A stretch of DNA of 33,014 nt from an uncultured bacterium (lineage in GTDB: Bacteria > Verrucomicrobiota > Kiritimatiellia > RFP12 > UBA1067), in contig CACWSW010000010.1 in the NCBI GenBank assembly GCA_902763655.1, forward strand, positions 1 to 33,014, read 5' to 3'. Under the pieces are notes generated by a model. That model was not told where the DNA came from, made no database searches, and worked only from the letters and a program-made list of their open reading frames with translations. A program made the position numbers and the translations under genes. Below, piece after piece: positions 22,223 through 32,112 of this stretch (within the stretch, counting starts at the first letter, position 1; each line of letters begins with the position of its first letter).

Positions 22223-22250
22223 TGCTATACTATCCGCCCCGCTTGCGGGG
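22223..22250 (+). promoter_or_regulatory. tex promoter and 5'-terminal mRNA hairpin
   Basis: TGCTATACT (22223-22231) is an extended -10. CCCCG (22237-22241) and CGGGG (22246-22250) pair around CTTG, a stable tetraloop with a G-C closing pair. A start near 22238 would put the hairpin at or within a base or two of the 5' end of the mRNA. Confidence 0.5.
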
Positions 22251-22281
22251 AAGATAGACAGCGAAAGGTTTACTTGAGAAG

Positions 22282-24519
<2,238 letters not shown>

Positions 24520-24588
24520 CTAGCCAATCCTGCAGTCTTTTCGCTGTTTCTCTGCGTTCTGGCGGATTTGCCCGAAGCGCCGGGGAAA

Positions 24589-24597
24589 TGATATAAT
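24589..24597 (+). promoter_or_regulatory. Extended -10 promoter of the vor operon
   Basis: TGATATAAT is a perfect -10 with a TGA extension. The ATG of vorC is 27 nt downstream and is preceded by GCGAGG. Confidence 0.55.
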
Positions 24598-24624
24598 ATC
24601 TGCTCAATTTTTGCGAGGTATAGT

Positions 24625-24855
24625 ATGTCTGAAGAAGGAAATGGAGTGGCGAGCCACCCCGAGATAGAAGAGGACTCCTGCAAGGGATGCGGGCGCTGCG
24701 TGGCGGCCTGTCCCCGCAAGTGCCTGGAACTCAAGTCTACGCTGAACAAGATGGGCGTCAAGCCCGTCGGCTATGTCGGCGAGGGCTGCATCGGGTGCGG
24801 CATCTGCTTCTACAACTGCCCGGAACCGTATGCCCTTCGGGTAGTTAAGAGTTAA
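24625..24855 (+). CDS. vorC: Ferredoxin-like delta subunit of 2-oxoacid:ferredoxin oxidoreductase
   Basis: The 76-residue protein binds two [4Fe-4S] clusters, shown by CKGCGRCVAACP and CIGCGICFYNCP. It carries electrons from the catalytic subunits to ferredoxin. Size and position match the small subunit of 2-ketoisovalerate oxidoreductase (VorC) or 2-oxoglutarate oxidoreductase (KorD). It is the first gene of a three-gene set, followed by vorB after 36 bp. Its stop codon lies within the first unit of the heptamer repeat that fills that gap. The operon is a strong sign of anaerobic, ferredoxin-based metabolism. Confidence 0.85.
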   Translation: MSEEGNGVASHPEIEEDSCKGCGRCVAACPRKCLELKSTLNKMGVKPVGYVGEGCIGCGICFYNCPEPYALRVVKS

Positions 24856-24885
24856 GGGTTAAGAGTTAAGAGTGAAGAGTGAAGG
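24844..24885 (+). repeat. Heptamer tandem repeat between vorC and vorB, six units
   Basis: The units are GTTAAGA, GTTAAGG, GTTAAGA, GTTAAGA, GTGAAGA and GTGAAGG. The first and second units supply the vorC stop codon. The last supplies AAGGG, which sits 6 nt before the vorB ATG as a probable ribosome-binding site. Confidence 0.85.
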
Positions 24886-24891
24886 GTTGCG

Positions 24892-25953
24892 ATGACTAAG
24901 TTCGTGAAGAGCAACGAGGCCGTTGTGATGGGCGCCCTGTACGCGGGGTGCGACCTCTACTTCGGCTATCCGATCACCCCTGCGAGCGAGATCGCGCACG
25001 GGGCGGCGAAGTGGTTCCCGATGCTCGGGCGCACGTTCGTCCAGGCGGAGTGCGAGACCGCTTCCGTCAACATGATGTTCGGCGCCGCGGGCGCGGGCAA
25101 GCTGTGCATGACCGCGACGAGCGGCCCCGGATTCTCCCTCATGCAGGAGGGCATCTCCTACCTCGCGGGCGCGGAGCTGCCCGCCGTGATCGTGGACATC
25201 AACCGCGCCGGGCCCGGCCTCGGCAACGTCTACCCCGAGCAGAGCGACTACACGCCGGCCGTGAAGGGCGGCGGACACGGCAACTACCAGACCTTCACGC
25301 TCGCCCCCGCGAGCGCGCAGGAAATGTGCGACCTCACCATCAAGGCGTTCCAGATGGCCGCCAAGTGGCGCACGCCGGCGGTCGTTTTTGCGGACGGCCT
25401 CCAGGGGCAGATGATGGAGAACGTGACGCTGCCGGACGAGGAGCTGCCGCGTCCCGACTTCTCCGACTGGGCCGCGCAGGGCGAGGCGAAGACGCGCCAG
25501 AACCTCGTGAAGTCCATCTTCCTCGACGCCGCCGCGCAGGAGGTGTTCAACGACCACCTCCAGCGCAAGTACGAGGACATGGCGGCCGACGCGATGGCGG
25601 AGACGTACCTCGCGGCCGACGCGGAGCTGGTCATCGTGGCGTTCGGCATCGCGAGCCGCGTGGCGCGCACCACGGCGGAGACCCTGCGCCGCAAGGGGCT
25701 GAAGGTGGGCGTGTTCCGTCCGATCTCCCTCAACCCGTTCCCGCGCGAACGTCTTGCCGCCGCCGCGAAGGGGCGCAAGATCATGACGATCGAGCTGGAC
25801 GCCGGGCAGTTCGCGGACGACGTTCGCCTCAACCTCGCGAAGAGCGGGTTGGGCGCGGAGGCCGCGAACGTGATGATGATCCACCGCATGGGCGGACAGG
25901 TCGTGACCGTCGATGATGCCGTCAAGGCCGCGAAGATGATTCTGGGGAAGTGA
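24892..25953 (+). CDS. vorB: 2-oxoacid:ferredoxin oxidoreductase alpha subunit
   Basis: The 353-residue subunit holds the pyrimidine-binding TPP domain and the C-terminal transketolase-like domain. Motifs are MGALYAGCDLYFGYPITPASEI at the N-terminus, ECETASVNMMFGAAGAG, TATSGPGFSLMQEGISYL and INRAGPGLGN. The C-terminal half starts near ELVIVAFGIASRVA. Together with the other two genes it converts a 2-oxoacid and CoA to acyl-CoA, CO2 and reduced ferredoxin. VorB and KorA are hard to separate by eye. I prefer VOR because the gene set matches the small-alpha-fused beta/gamma layout of Methanothermobacter VOR. The ATG follows the heptamer array that carries its ribosome site. Confidence 0.85.
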   Translation: MTKFVKSNEAVVMGALYAGCDLYFGYPITPASEIAHGAAKWFPMLGRTFVQAECETASVNMMFGAAGAGKLCMTATSGPGFSLMQEGISYLAGAELPAVIVDINRAGPGLGNVYPEQSDYTPAVKGGGHGNYQTFTLAPASAQEMCDLTIKAFQMAAKWRTPAVVFADGLQGQMMENVTLPDEELPRPDFSDWAAQGEAKTRQNLVKSIFLDAAAQEVFNDHLQRKYEDMAADAMAETYLAADAELVIVAFGIASRVARTTAETLRRKGLKVGVFRPISLNPFPRERLAAAAKGRKIMTIELDAGQFADDVRLNLAKSGLGAEAANVMMIHRMGGQVVTVDDAVKAAKMILGK

Positions 25954-25954
25954 G

Positions 25955-27433
25955 ATGAAGACGATCGAGCAAAAAGGAATGTATCAGAAGTTCCCGCGGA
26001 GCGGGAAGGACACGCGCGTGACGCACTACTGCGCCGGATGCGGGCACGGGATCGTGAACAAGCTCGTGGCCGAGTGCTGCGCCGAGATGGGCCTTCAGGA
26101 CAACACGATCTTCGTCGATCCCGTCGGCTGCGGCGTGTTCACCTACTACTACTGGGACGCCGCGCACATCTCGGCCGCCCACGGACGCGCCTCGGCCGCC
26201 GCCACTGGCGTTTGCCGCGCGCGCCCCGACGCCGTCACGATCGCCTACCAGGGCGACGGCGACCTCGGCGCGATCGGCTTCAACAACGCCTTCCAGGCCG
26301 CCTCGCGCGGCGAGAAGTTTGGCTGCATCTTCATCAACAACTCCCTCTACGGCATGACCGGCGGCCAGATGGCCCCCACCACGCTGGAGGGCGAGAAGAC
26401 CACCACCACGCCGTTCGGGCGCGACCCGGCGCTCACTGGCCACCCGCTCCACGTTTGCGAGGTGTTCAGCCAGCTCCAGGCGCCCGTGTACGTGGCGCGC
26501 GTCTCGGTGGCCGACACGAAGCGCATCATGCAGTGCAAGCAGGCCATCAAGCGCCTGTTCGAGATACAGCGCGACCGCAAGGGCTACGCGCTCCTCGAGA
26601 TCCTCGCGCCATGCCCCACCAACTTCGGCATGAACCCGCTCAAGGCGGCGGAGTTCTGCATGAACGAGATGGAGGCCGAGTTCCCGCTCGGCGTCTTCCG
26701 CGATGCGGAGAAGGGCGTGGGAGGGTCGCGCTCCTGCGCGACCGAAGGAGGCGCGGACGCGCAGGAGCGCGTCCCTCCCGTGTCGGCAACCCTCGCCGTC
26801 AAGCCCGTTCCCCGGTTCTCCTCCTGCGCGGAGCTCTTCGGCGTTCCGGACGGAGTCGACGCGCCGCCGGCCGTGGACGATCCGTCCGTGCCCGAGCGCA
26901 GGTTCAAGTTCGCCGGCTACGGCGGACAGGGCATCCTCTCGCTCGGCATATGCGTGGCGGAGGCCGCGCGCCTCCAGAAGCGCCACACGCTGTGGTTCCC
27001 GTCGTACGGGCCGGAGCAGCGCGGCGGGTCGGCGTCCTGCTCGGTGGTGGTGAGCGGCATGCCGATCGGCTCGCCGACGGTGGAGCATCCCGACGTGCTC
27101 GTGTGCATGAACCAGCCGTCGTACGAGCGGTTCGTGGGCGACGTGAAAAGGGGCGGCATCGTGATCGTGGACTCCACCGTGCCGATCACGAAGCACCCGC
27201 CCGAGGGCGTCAAGCTCTACCAGGTACCCGCGATCAAGATGGCCGAGGACTTCGGCGTGCCGAAGGCTGCCAACACGATGATGCTCGCCGCGCTCCGCGC
27301 ATTCAAGGCCACGGGCCTCGACGACGAGCATCTCGAGACCGCGCTCTGCGCGTCCTTCAAGAAGAAGCCGCAGCTCGTCGAGAAGAACCGCGACCTTCTC
27401 CACCGCGCCGAGGCGGCGCTGGCGGGCGCATAA
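25955..27433 (+). CDS. vorA: 2-oxoacid:ferredoxin oxidoreductase, fused beta-gamma subunit
   Basis: The 492-residue protein joins two subunits that are usually separate. Residues 1-250 are the TPP-binding beta subunit, with YCAGCGHGIVNK, the diphosphate site AYQGDGDLGAIGFNNA and INNSLYGMTGGQMAPTT. Residues about 312-492 are the gamma subunit, with FAGYGGQGILSLG and SYGPEQRGGSASCSVVV. The same fusion is known from VorA of Methanothermobacter. The linker (about 250-311) contains a 61-bp inverted repeat read in-frame as residues about 255-275, then a Pro/Val-rich stretch. It starts one base after the vorB stop. Substrate could be branched 2-oxoacids or 2-oxoglutarate. Confidence 0.88.
   Translation: MKTIEQKGMYQKFPRSGKDTRVTHYCAGCGHGIVNKLVAECCAEMGLQDNTIFVDPVGCGVFTYYYWDAAHISAAHGRASAAATGVCRARPDAVTIAYQGDGDLGAIGFNNAFQAASRGEKFGCIFINNSLYGMTGGQMAPTTLEGEKTTTTPFGRDPALTGHPLHVCEVFSQLQAPVYVARVSVADTKRIMQCKQAIKRLFEIQRDRKGYALLEILAPCPTNFGMNPLKAAEFCMNEMEAEFPLGVFRDAEKGVGGSRSCATEGGADAQERVPPVSATLAVKPVPRFSSCAELFGVPDGVDAPPAVDDPSVPERRFKFAGYGGQGILSLGICVAEAARLQKRHTLWFPSYGPEQRGGSASCSVVVSGMPIGSPTVEHPDVLVCMNQPSYERFVGDVKRGGIVIVDSTVPITKHPPEGVKLYQVPAIKMAEDFGVPKAANTMMLAALRAFKATGLDDEHLETALCASFKKKPQLVEKNRDLLHRAEAALAGA
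26719..26779. repeat. 61-bp palindromic (REP/MITE-like) element inside vorA
   Basis: A 22-nt left arm (26719-26740, beginning GGGAGGGTCGCGCTCC) pairs with a right arm (26758-26779, ending GAGCGCGTCCCTCCC) with one mismatch, around a 17-nt loop. It lies in the linker between the beta and gamma domains and is translated without a stop. Confidence 0.8.
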
Positions 27434-27479
27434 GGGTTGATGGGCCGCCACCTGTGCATCTTTCTGAGGACAATAGAAG

Positions 27480-28583
27480 ATGTTTCCGCTTCTGAAGTAT
27501 TCGAAGGATGAAGTCGAGGCCTACATCGCGCAGGCGACGCCAGCGATGGTGAAGGGCACGCTCGGGCGCGGCAGGCTGGGCTTCTTCGACCTCCTTAACC
27601 TCATCTCGCCGGCGGCGTATCCGTTCATGGACGCGATGCGCGAGCGGGCGCGGAAGGCGCGCCGCCGCTACTACGGCAAGACGGTGAGCGTGTACGCGCC
27701 GCTCTACATCGGCAACACCTGCATCAACTCCTGCCGCTACTGCGACTTCCGCATCCAGCACACGGGAACCGTGCGCCGCAACCTCTCGCTCGACGAGATC
27801 CGCCGAGAGGCGGAGGCAATCCGCGCCAGCGGCATCGACTCGCTGCTCGTGGTCGCGGGCGAGGACCCGCGCGTCAACACCGTCGAGCACCTCGCCGAGG
27901 TGGGGCGGCTCCTGAAGAAGATGTTCTCCTACCTCGCGCTGGAGGTGGCGCCGCAGACCGAGGACGCGTACCGCACCCTCTTCGCCGCCGGGTACGAGGG
28001 GCTCACCTGCTTCCAGGAGACGTACGACCAGGAGCGCTACAAGTTCTTCCATCCCGCCGGGCCGAAGAGCAACTACGAGAACCGCCTCTGGACGCAGCTG
28101 CGCGCGGGGCGCGCTGGCTTCCGCACGCTCGGCGTGGCGTTCCTGCTGGGTCTGGTGCCGTGGCGGACCGAGGCCGCCTCGCTCGCCGCGCACGCGTGGT
28201 ACCTCATGAAGGAGTGCTGGCAGTCGAAGGTCCAGTTCGCGTTCCCGCGCTTCTGTCCCACGGAGGGCGGGTTCCAGCCCGAGTTTCCCGTGGACGACCG
28301 CGACCTCGACCTGATGATGCTCGCCTTCCGCATAGCCTTTCCGGAATGCTGCATGACCGTCTCCACTCGCGAGGCGCCGGCGTTCCGCGACTACATCGTG
28401 CAGGTGGCGGCGGACAACATGAGCGCCGGCTCGCGCGTGACGCCCGGTGGCTATGCCGTGCTGGCGGACAAGGACGTGGCGCAGTTCACGCTCACGGACG
28501 GCCGCGCGCCTGACGACGTCTACGCCGCCATCCGCGCCAACGGGCAGGAAGTGGTGTTCAAGAACTGGGACAACCGCATCTGA
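27480..28583 (+). CDS. thiH: 2-iminoacetate synthase (ThiH-like radical SAM enzyme)
   Basis: The 367-residue radical SAM protein has Cys81, Cys85 and Cys88 in CINSCRYCDF, which bind the [4Fe-4S]-SAM cluster. ThiH/HydG family marks are FQETYDQERYKFFHPAGPKSNY, RAGFRTLGVAFLLGLVPW and STREAPAFRD. The C-terminal Cys-rich cluster site of HydG is absent and the length fits ThiH, so tyrosine cleavage to dehydroglycine for the thiazole of thiamine is the likely role. No other thi gene is near. It lies 46 bp after vorA with GAGG before the ATG and is probably in the vor transcript. That gap is too short for a TPP riboswitch. Confidence 0.8.
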   Translation: MFPLLKYSKDEVEAYIAQATPAMVKGTLGRGRLGFFDLLNLISPAAYPFMDAMRERARKARRRYYGKTVSVYAPLYIGNTCINSCRYCDFRIQHTGTVRRNLSLDEIRREAEAIRASGIDSLLVVAGEDPRVNTVEHLAEVGRLLKKMFSYLALEVAPQTEDAYRTLFAAGYEGLTCFQETYDQERYKFFHPAGPKSNYENRLWTQLRAGRAGFRTLGVAFLLGLVPWRTEAASLAAHAWYLMKECWQSKVQFAFPRFCPTEGGFQPEFPVDDRDLDLMMLAFRIAFPECCMTVSTREAPAFRDYIVQVAADNMSAGSRVTPGGYAVLADKDVAQFTLTDGRAPDDVYAAIRANGQEVVFKNWDNRI

Positions 28584-28591
28584 GGGGAGCC

Positions 28592-29728
28592 ATGCGGCAG
28601 CGCAGCGTACTCCTGCTAGTCTCGCCCGCCTACCCGCCTCGCCTGGAGGGCATAGCCCGCTTCGCGCGCACGCACGGGTGGCATCTCATGATCGAGGACC
28701 GTCTCGCGCGCCTGCCGCGCGGCTGGACGGGCGACGGCGCGCTTGTGACGCTGCGCGCGAACGAGGAGACGGTGGAATACGTGCGCAAGCTCCGCCGCCG
28801 GCACATTCCCGTGGTCGATCTCACGTTCCAGCGGCCCGACGTGCGCATCCCGCGCGTCACCGGCGACCATGCCGCCGCCGGCCGCGCGGCGGCCGAGCAT
28901 TTTCTCGGCCGGCACTTCCGCAACGCGGCGTGGTACTCTACCATCTGGACGCACGTCCACGCGCTCCGCTACGGCGGGTTCGCGTCCGCATGGCCGGGCG
29001 AGCCGCCGATCAAGTGGGTGCTCGCGGAGAAGACTACGCCCGAGACTTTCGACGACTGGCGGCTCTTTACGCGCCTTCTCGGCCAGGCGCTCAGGCAGGC
29101 GCCCAAGCCGCTCGCGGTGCTCACGTACGACGACGCAGACGCGGCGCGCGTCCTCTCCGCCTGCCTAGCGGCGAACATCTCCGTGCCGGAGGAGGTGGCG
29201 GTGATGGGCATCGGTGACGACACCGTGGTGTGCGAGAACCAGGCGGTGCCGCTCTCGTCCGTGGGGCACGACCTGGAGCGGGCGGCCTACGAGGGCGCCG
29301 CGCTGCTAGAGCGCCTCATGGACGGCGAACCGCCGCCGGACGAGCCGGTGCTTGTGCCGCCGCGTGGAGTGGTGGCGCGCCAGTCGACGGACGTGATGGC
29401 CGTTTCCGACGCGACCGTCCGCCGTGCGCTCCTGCACATAAAGGAGCATCTGGCGGACACCTTCGGCGCGGCGCAGCTCGCGGACGCGCTCGGCGTTCCG
29501 CGCGTGCGGCTGGACCGTCTGTTCGCCGCGCACCTGGGCCATTCCGTGGGCGACGAGATCCTGCGCGAGCGCCTGGCCCGCGCGAAGCTGCTGCTCTCCA
29601 ACGGCGACGAGCCGATCGCCGCCATCGCGCGCGCCATCGGATTCTGCAACTCCGGCTATCTCGCGGCGGTCTTCAGGCGCGCCTTCGGCTGCACTCCGCG
29701 CGCGTTCCGGCAGCGGCTGCGGGGCTAG
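28592..29728 (+). CDS. XylR-like transcriptional regulator (sugar-binding domain plus AraC HTH)
   Basis: The 378-residue protein starts directly with a periplasmic-binding-protein-like ligand domain (RSVLLLVSPAYPPRLEGIARFAR at the start, MGIGDDTVVCENQAVPLSSVGHD near residue 210) and lacks an N-terminal LacI helix-turn-helix. The DNA-binding part is a C-terminal AraC domain (about 280-378), with FGAAQLADALGVPRVRLDRLF and IARAIGFCNSGYLAAVFRRAFGCTPRAFR. This is the layout of E. coli XylR. Sugar sensing is the family role; ligand and target are unknown. It begins 8 bp after thiH with GGGGAG before the ATG, an odd partner for a thiamine gene, so the regulated genes are probably elsewhere. Confidence 0.85.
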   Translation: MRQRSVLLLVSPAYPPRLEGIARFARTHGWHLMIEDRLARLPRGWTGDGALVTLRANEETVEYVRKLRRRHIPVVDLTFQRPDVRIPRVTGDHAAAGRAAAEHFLGRHFRNAAWYSTIWTHVHALRYGGFASAWPGEPPIKWVLAEKTTPETFDDWRLFTRLLGQALRQAPKPLAVLTYDDADAARVLSACLAANISVPEEVAVMGIGDDTVVCENQAVPLSSVGHDLERAAYEGAALLERLMDGEPPPDEPVLVPPRGVVARQSTDVMAVSDATVRRALLHIKEHLADTFGAAQLADALGVPRVRLDRLFAAHLGHSVGDEILRERLARAKLLLSNGDEPIAAIARAIGFCNSGYLAAVFRRAFGCTPRAFRQRLRG

Positions 29729-29745
29729 GCGCGCAGGGGGATATT

Positions 29746-29754
29746 TGGTATAAT
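29746..29754 (+). promoter_or_regulatory. Extended -10 promoter of the NCS2-FlbD-hemB transcript
   Basis: TGGTATAAT is a perfect extended -10, 17 nt after the upstream stop codon. AAGGAG (29773-29778) precedes the ATG at 29787, so this mRNA has a normal leader. Confidence 0.65.
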
Positions 29755-29786
29755 CGGCACATCGGCTTTTTCAAGGAGAATCGACT

Positions 29787-31427
29787 ATGGCAACACAGAA
29801 TTCAGAAAGCGCATGGACGCTCTCGCAGCTGATTACGGCAGCCGAGCGGTTCACGTTCGCGGACGGAAGGGCGGACATAAGCGAGACGAGGGCTCTCATC
29901 GGCCTCGTACATCCGTTCGCCGGGAAGGATCCCGATCTGGCGGCTCTCGAGAAGCTGCTCGTGGCGATCGCCGAGGACGGCATCGTCACCGACGAGGAAT
30001 CCGCCGAGCTGGCGAAGGCCATAGCCGGGCTGCGCGGGAGGCTGCAGACGTCCGATGCGGTCTACGATGCGCGCACGCTGGGGCTGCCCAAGATGGGCGT
30101 GCTCGGCGTCCAGCACATGTTCGCGATGTTCGGCGCGACGATCCTCGTGCCGATCCTCACGGGCCTTTCGCCCAGCGCCACCTTGCTGTGGGCGGGCATC
30201 GGCACGCTCCTCTTCCACCTCGTCACGAAGCGGATGGTGCCGGCGTTCCTCGGCTCGTCGTTCGCCTACCTCGCGGGCTACTTCGCGCTTGCGGGCCTCG
30301 CTGGCACGGCGGGGTACGAGGACTGCTCTAAGACCGTCATGCTCCAGTACGCCTGCCTCGGCGTCGCCTCGTCCTCGCTCGTCTACTTCGTCGTGGCCGG
30401 GTTCGTGAAGGCGTGCGGAGTGAAAACGGTGATGAAGTTCTTTCCGCCGGTCGTGACGGGGCCGATCATCATCGGCATCGGTCTCGTCCTCGCGCCGGTC
30501 GCCATCAACAGCTGCACGACCAGCTGGCCGGTCGCGATCGTCGCCATCGTCACGGTGATCGTGTTCTCGATATTCGGGCGCGGCATGTTCAAGATCATCC
30601 CGATCCTGATGGGAGTCATCGCCTCGTACCTCGCCGCCGTCATCTTCGGCAGCTTCGGCTGGTGCGACGCGATCAGCTACAAGGCGGTGGCGGATGCCGC
30701 GTGGATAGGTCTTCCGGTGAAGATGGAGAACACGGTGTTTCCGCTCTTGTCGAATCCCGACTGGGGCAAGATCGTGAGCGCGATCGCCATCGTCTTCCCG
30801 CTCGCGTTCGCCACCATCATGGAGCACGTGGGCGACGTCTCGGCCATCTCCTCCACGGTGAAGCGCAACTTCTTCGAGAACCCCGGCCTGCACCGCACGA
30901 TGCTCGGCGACGGCCTCGCCACGTGCCTCGCCTCGCTCTTCGGCGCGCCGGCGAACACGACGTACGGCGAGAACACGGGCGTCCTCTCGCTCTCGCGCGT
31001 GTACGACCCGCGCGTCATCCGCATCGCCGCCTGCCTCGCGATCCTCGTCTCGTTCTGCCCGAAGTTCTCCGCGTTCATCGGCACGATCCCCGGCGCGACG
31101 ATCGGCGGCGTGTCGTTCATCCTCTACGGCATGATCTCGGCGGTGGGCGTGCGCAACCTCGTGGAGAGCCAGGTCGACCTGGGGAAGAGCCGCAACATGC
31201 TGATCGCGGCGCTCATTCTCGTCCTCACGCTAGGCATCTCGTTCTCGAAGGCTGGAGCGATCGCGTTCACGGTCGGCTCGCTCAAGATATCGCTCTCCGG
31301 CCTTGCCGTGGGCGCGCTCATGGGCATTGTCCTCAACGCCATCATCCCGGGCAAGGACTTCGCCTTCTCGGAGACGGCGCCGACAATCAAGGACGCCGAC
31401 CGTTTCGGCGGCGTGAAGGACAAGTAG
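29787..31427 (+). CDS. NCS2-family nucleobase permease with TerB-like N-terminal domain
   Basis: From about residue 95 the 546-residue protein is a uracil/xanthine permease. It shows LGVQHMFAMFGATILVPILTG, FLGSSFAYLAGYF, FPPVVTGPIIIGIGLVLAPVA, ATIMEHVGDVSAISS (the conserved Glu of helix 8) and GAPANTTYGENTGVLSLSRV, which strongly resembles UraA. Residues 1-90 are an extra soluble helical domain with two similar acidic units, FADGRADISETRALIGL and AEDGIVTDEESAELAKAI. The ADG-x-x-x-x-E pattern recalls TerB-like domains. UraA itself starts near the first transmembrane helix, so this is a real N-terminal addition. The promoter and AAGGAG site fix the start. It is followed after 18 bp by the FlbD-like gene. 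Confidence 0.85.
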   Translation: MATQNSESAWTLSQLITAAERFTFADGRADISETRALIGLVHPFAGKDPDLAALEKLLVAIAEDGIVTDEESAELAKAIAGLRGRLQTSDAVYDARTLGLPKMGVLGVQHMFAMFGATILVPILTGLSPSATLLWAGIGTLLFHLVTKRMVPAFLGSSFAYLAGYFALAGLAGTAGYEDCSKTVMLQYACLGVASSSLVYFVVAGFVKACGVKTVMKFFPPVVTGPIIIGIGLVLAPVAINSCTTSWPVAIVAIVTVIVFSIFGRGMFKIIPILMGVIASYLAAVIFGSFGWCDAISYKAVADAAWIGLPVKMENTVFPLLSNPDWGKIVSAIAIVFPLAFATIMEHVGDVSAISSTVKRNFFENPGLHRTMLGDGLATCLASLFGAPANTTYGENTGVLSLSRVYDPRVIRIAACLAILVSFCPKFSAFIGTIPGATIGGVSFILYGMISAVGVRNLVESQVDLGKSRNMLIAALILVLTLGISFSKAGAIAFTVGSLKISLSGLAVGALMGIVLNAIIPGKDFAFSETAPTIKDADRFGGVKDK

Positions 31428-31445
31428 GTCGACAGGAGAAGGCGA

Positions 31446-32102
31446 ATGTTCATCGAGCTTACGCGAACAGACGGGCGGCCGATCTGGATCAACCCGGAAT
31501 TCATCGTCACGGTCGAGGGCCGGAAGGACGGAGGATCGATCGTCGTCCCGGGCGGCGACGGCCTCGACTATGACGTCAAGGAATCCCCGCAGACGGTGAT
31601 GGACCTCTGCGGAGGGAAGGTGGCGGCGGCGGAGATTCCGCCACCGCCCGCGACGCCCGCCGATCCTCCGCCGCCGGAAAAGGGCGCAGAGGAGAAGGCT
31701 ACGGTCTCCGGCGAACCGGCCGCATCAGAGCCGGTTCCGGCAAAGAAGCGTGGCCGCAAGGCGTCGAAGGCTGCAGCCGCGCCAGAGCCGGCGCCGGTTC
31801 CTGAAACGCCGCCCGCCGCGGAGCCCCCCGCCGTGGCGGCCGAGGCGGAGCCGGTCACGCCTGACGAGGAGAAGCCGCCGGCCAAGCCGCGCAAGCGGAC
31901 ATCCCGCAAGAAGCCGACAATAGACCTCACGGACGAGCAGATGGCTCGGCTCAGGAAGATGGCGCCCGGCTCGCGCCAGAAGCTCCTCAACACGCTCGTG
32001 CACCTGAAGGTGCCGAACGCCGAGGCGACGGCCGTGGCGCTGATCGCCAACAAGGTCCTCGAGATATTGCCCGACAACCACGTGAACTGGCTCGCGAAGT
32101 AG
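31446..32102 (+). CDS. FlbD-like domain protein with Pro/Ala-rich linker
   Basis: The first 55 or so residues (MFIELTRTDGRPIWINPEFI, then IVTVEG and YDVKESPQTVMDL) resemble the small FlbD family, named for a flagellar operon gene. No flagellar gene is present here. A disordered region of about 95 residues follows, rich in Pro, Ala, Glu and Lys, with KKRGRKASKAA and PRKRTSRKKP as basic, DNA-binding-like patches. The last 60 residues are a predicted helical domain (TIDLTDEQMARLRKM to the end). The function is unknown. Basic linker and small folded ends suggest nucleic-acid or ribosome contact. It starts after AGGAGAAGG and ends 10 bp before hemB. Confidence 0.6.
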   Translation: MFIELTRTDGRPIWINPEFIVTVEGRKDGGSIVVPGGDGLDYDVKESPQTVMDLCGGKVAAAEIPPPPATPADPPPPEKGAEEKATVSGEPAASEPVPAKKRGRKASKAAAAPEPAPVPETPPAAEPPAVAAEAEPVTPDEEKPPAKPRKRTSRKKPTIDLTDEQMARLRKMAPGSRQKLLNTLVHLKVPNAEATAVALIANKVLEILPDNHVNWLAK

Positions 32103-32112
32103 GAGGTTTCGA

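Noticed and set aside
26719..26779. Intrinsic terminator
   Set aside because: The palindrome has no T tract after it and lies within an open frame that continues into a complete gamma-subunit domain.
27434..27479. TPP riboswitch before thiH
   Set aside because: The gap is only 46 nt and lacks the conserved riboswitch sequence.
27480..28583. HydG (hydrogenase maturation) instead of ThiH
   Set aside because: The C-terminal Cys-rich domain of HydG is missing, the length is about 100 residues too short, and no hydrogenase genes are near.
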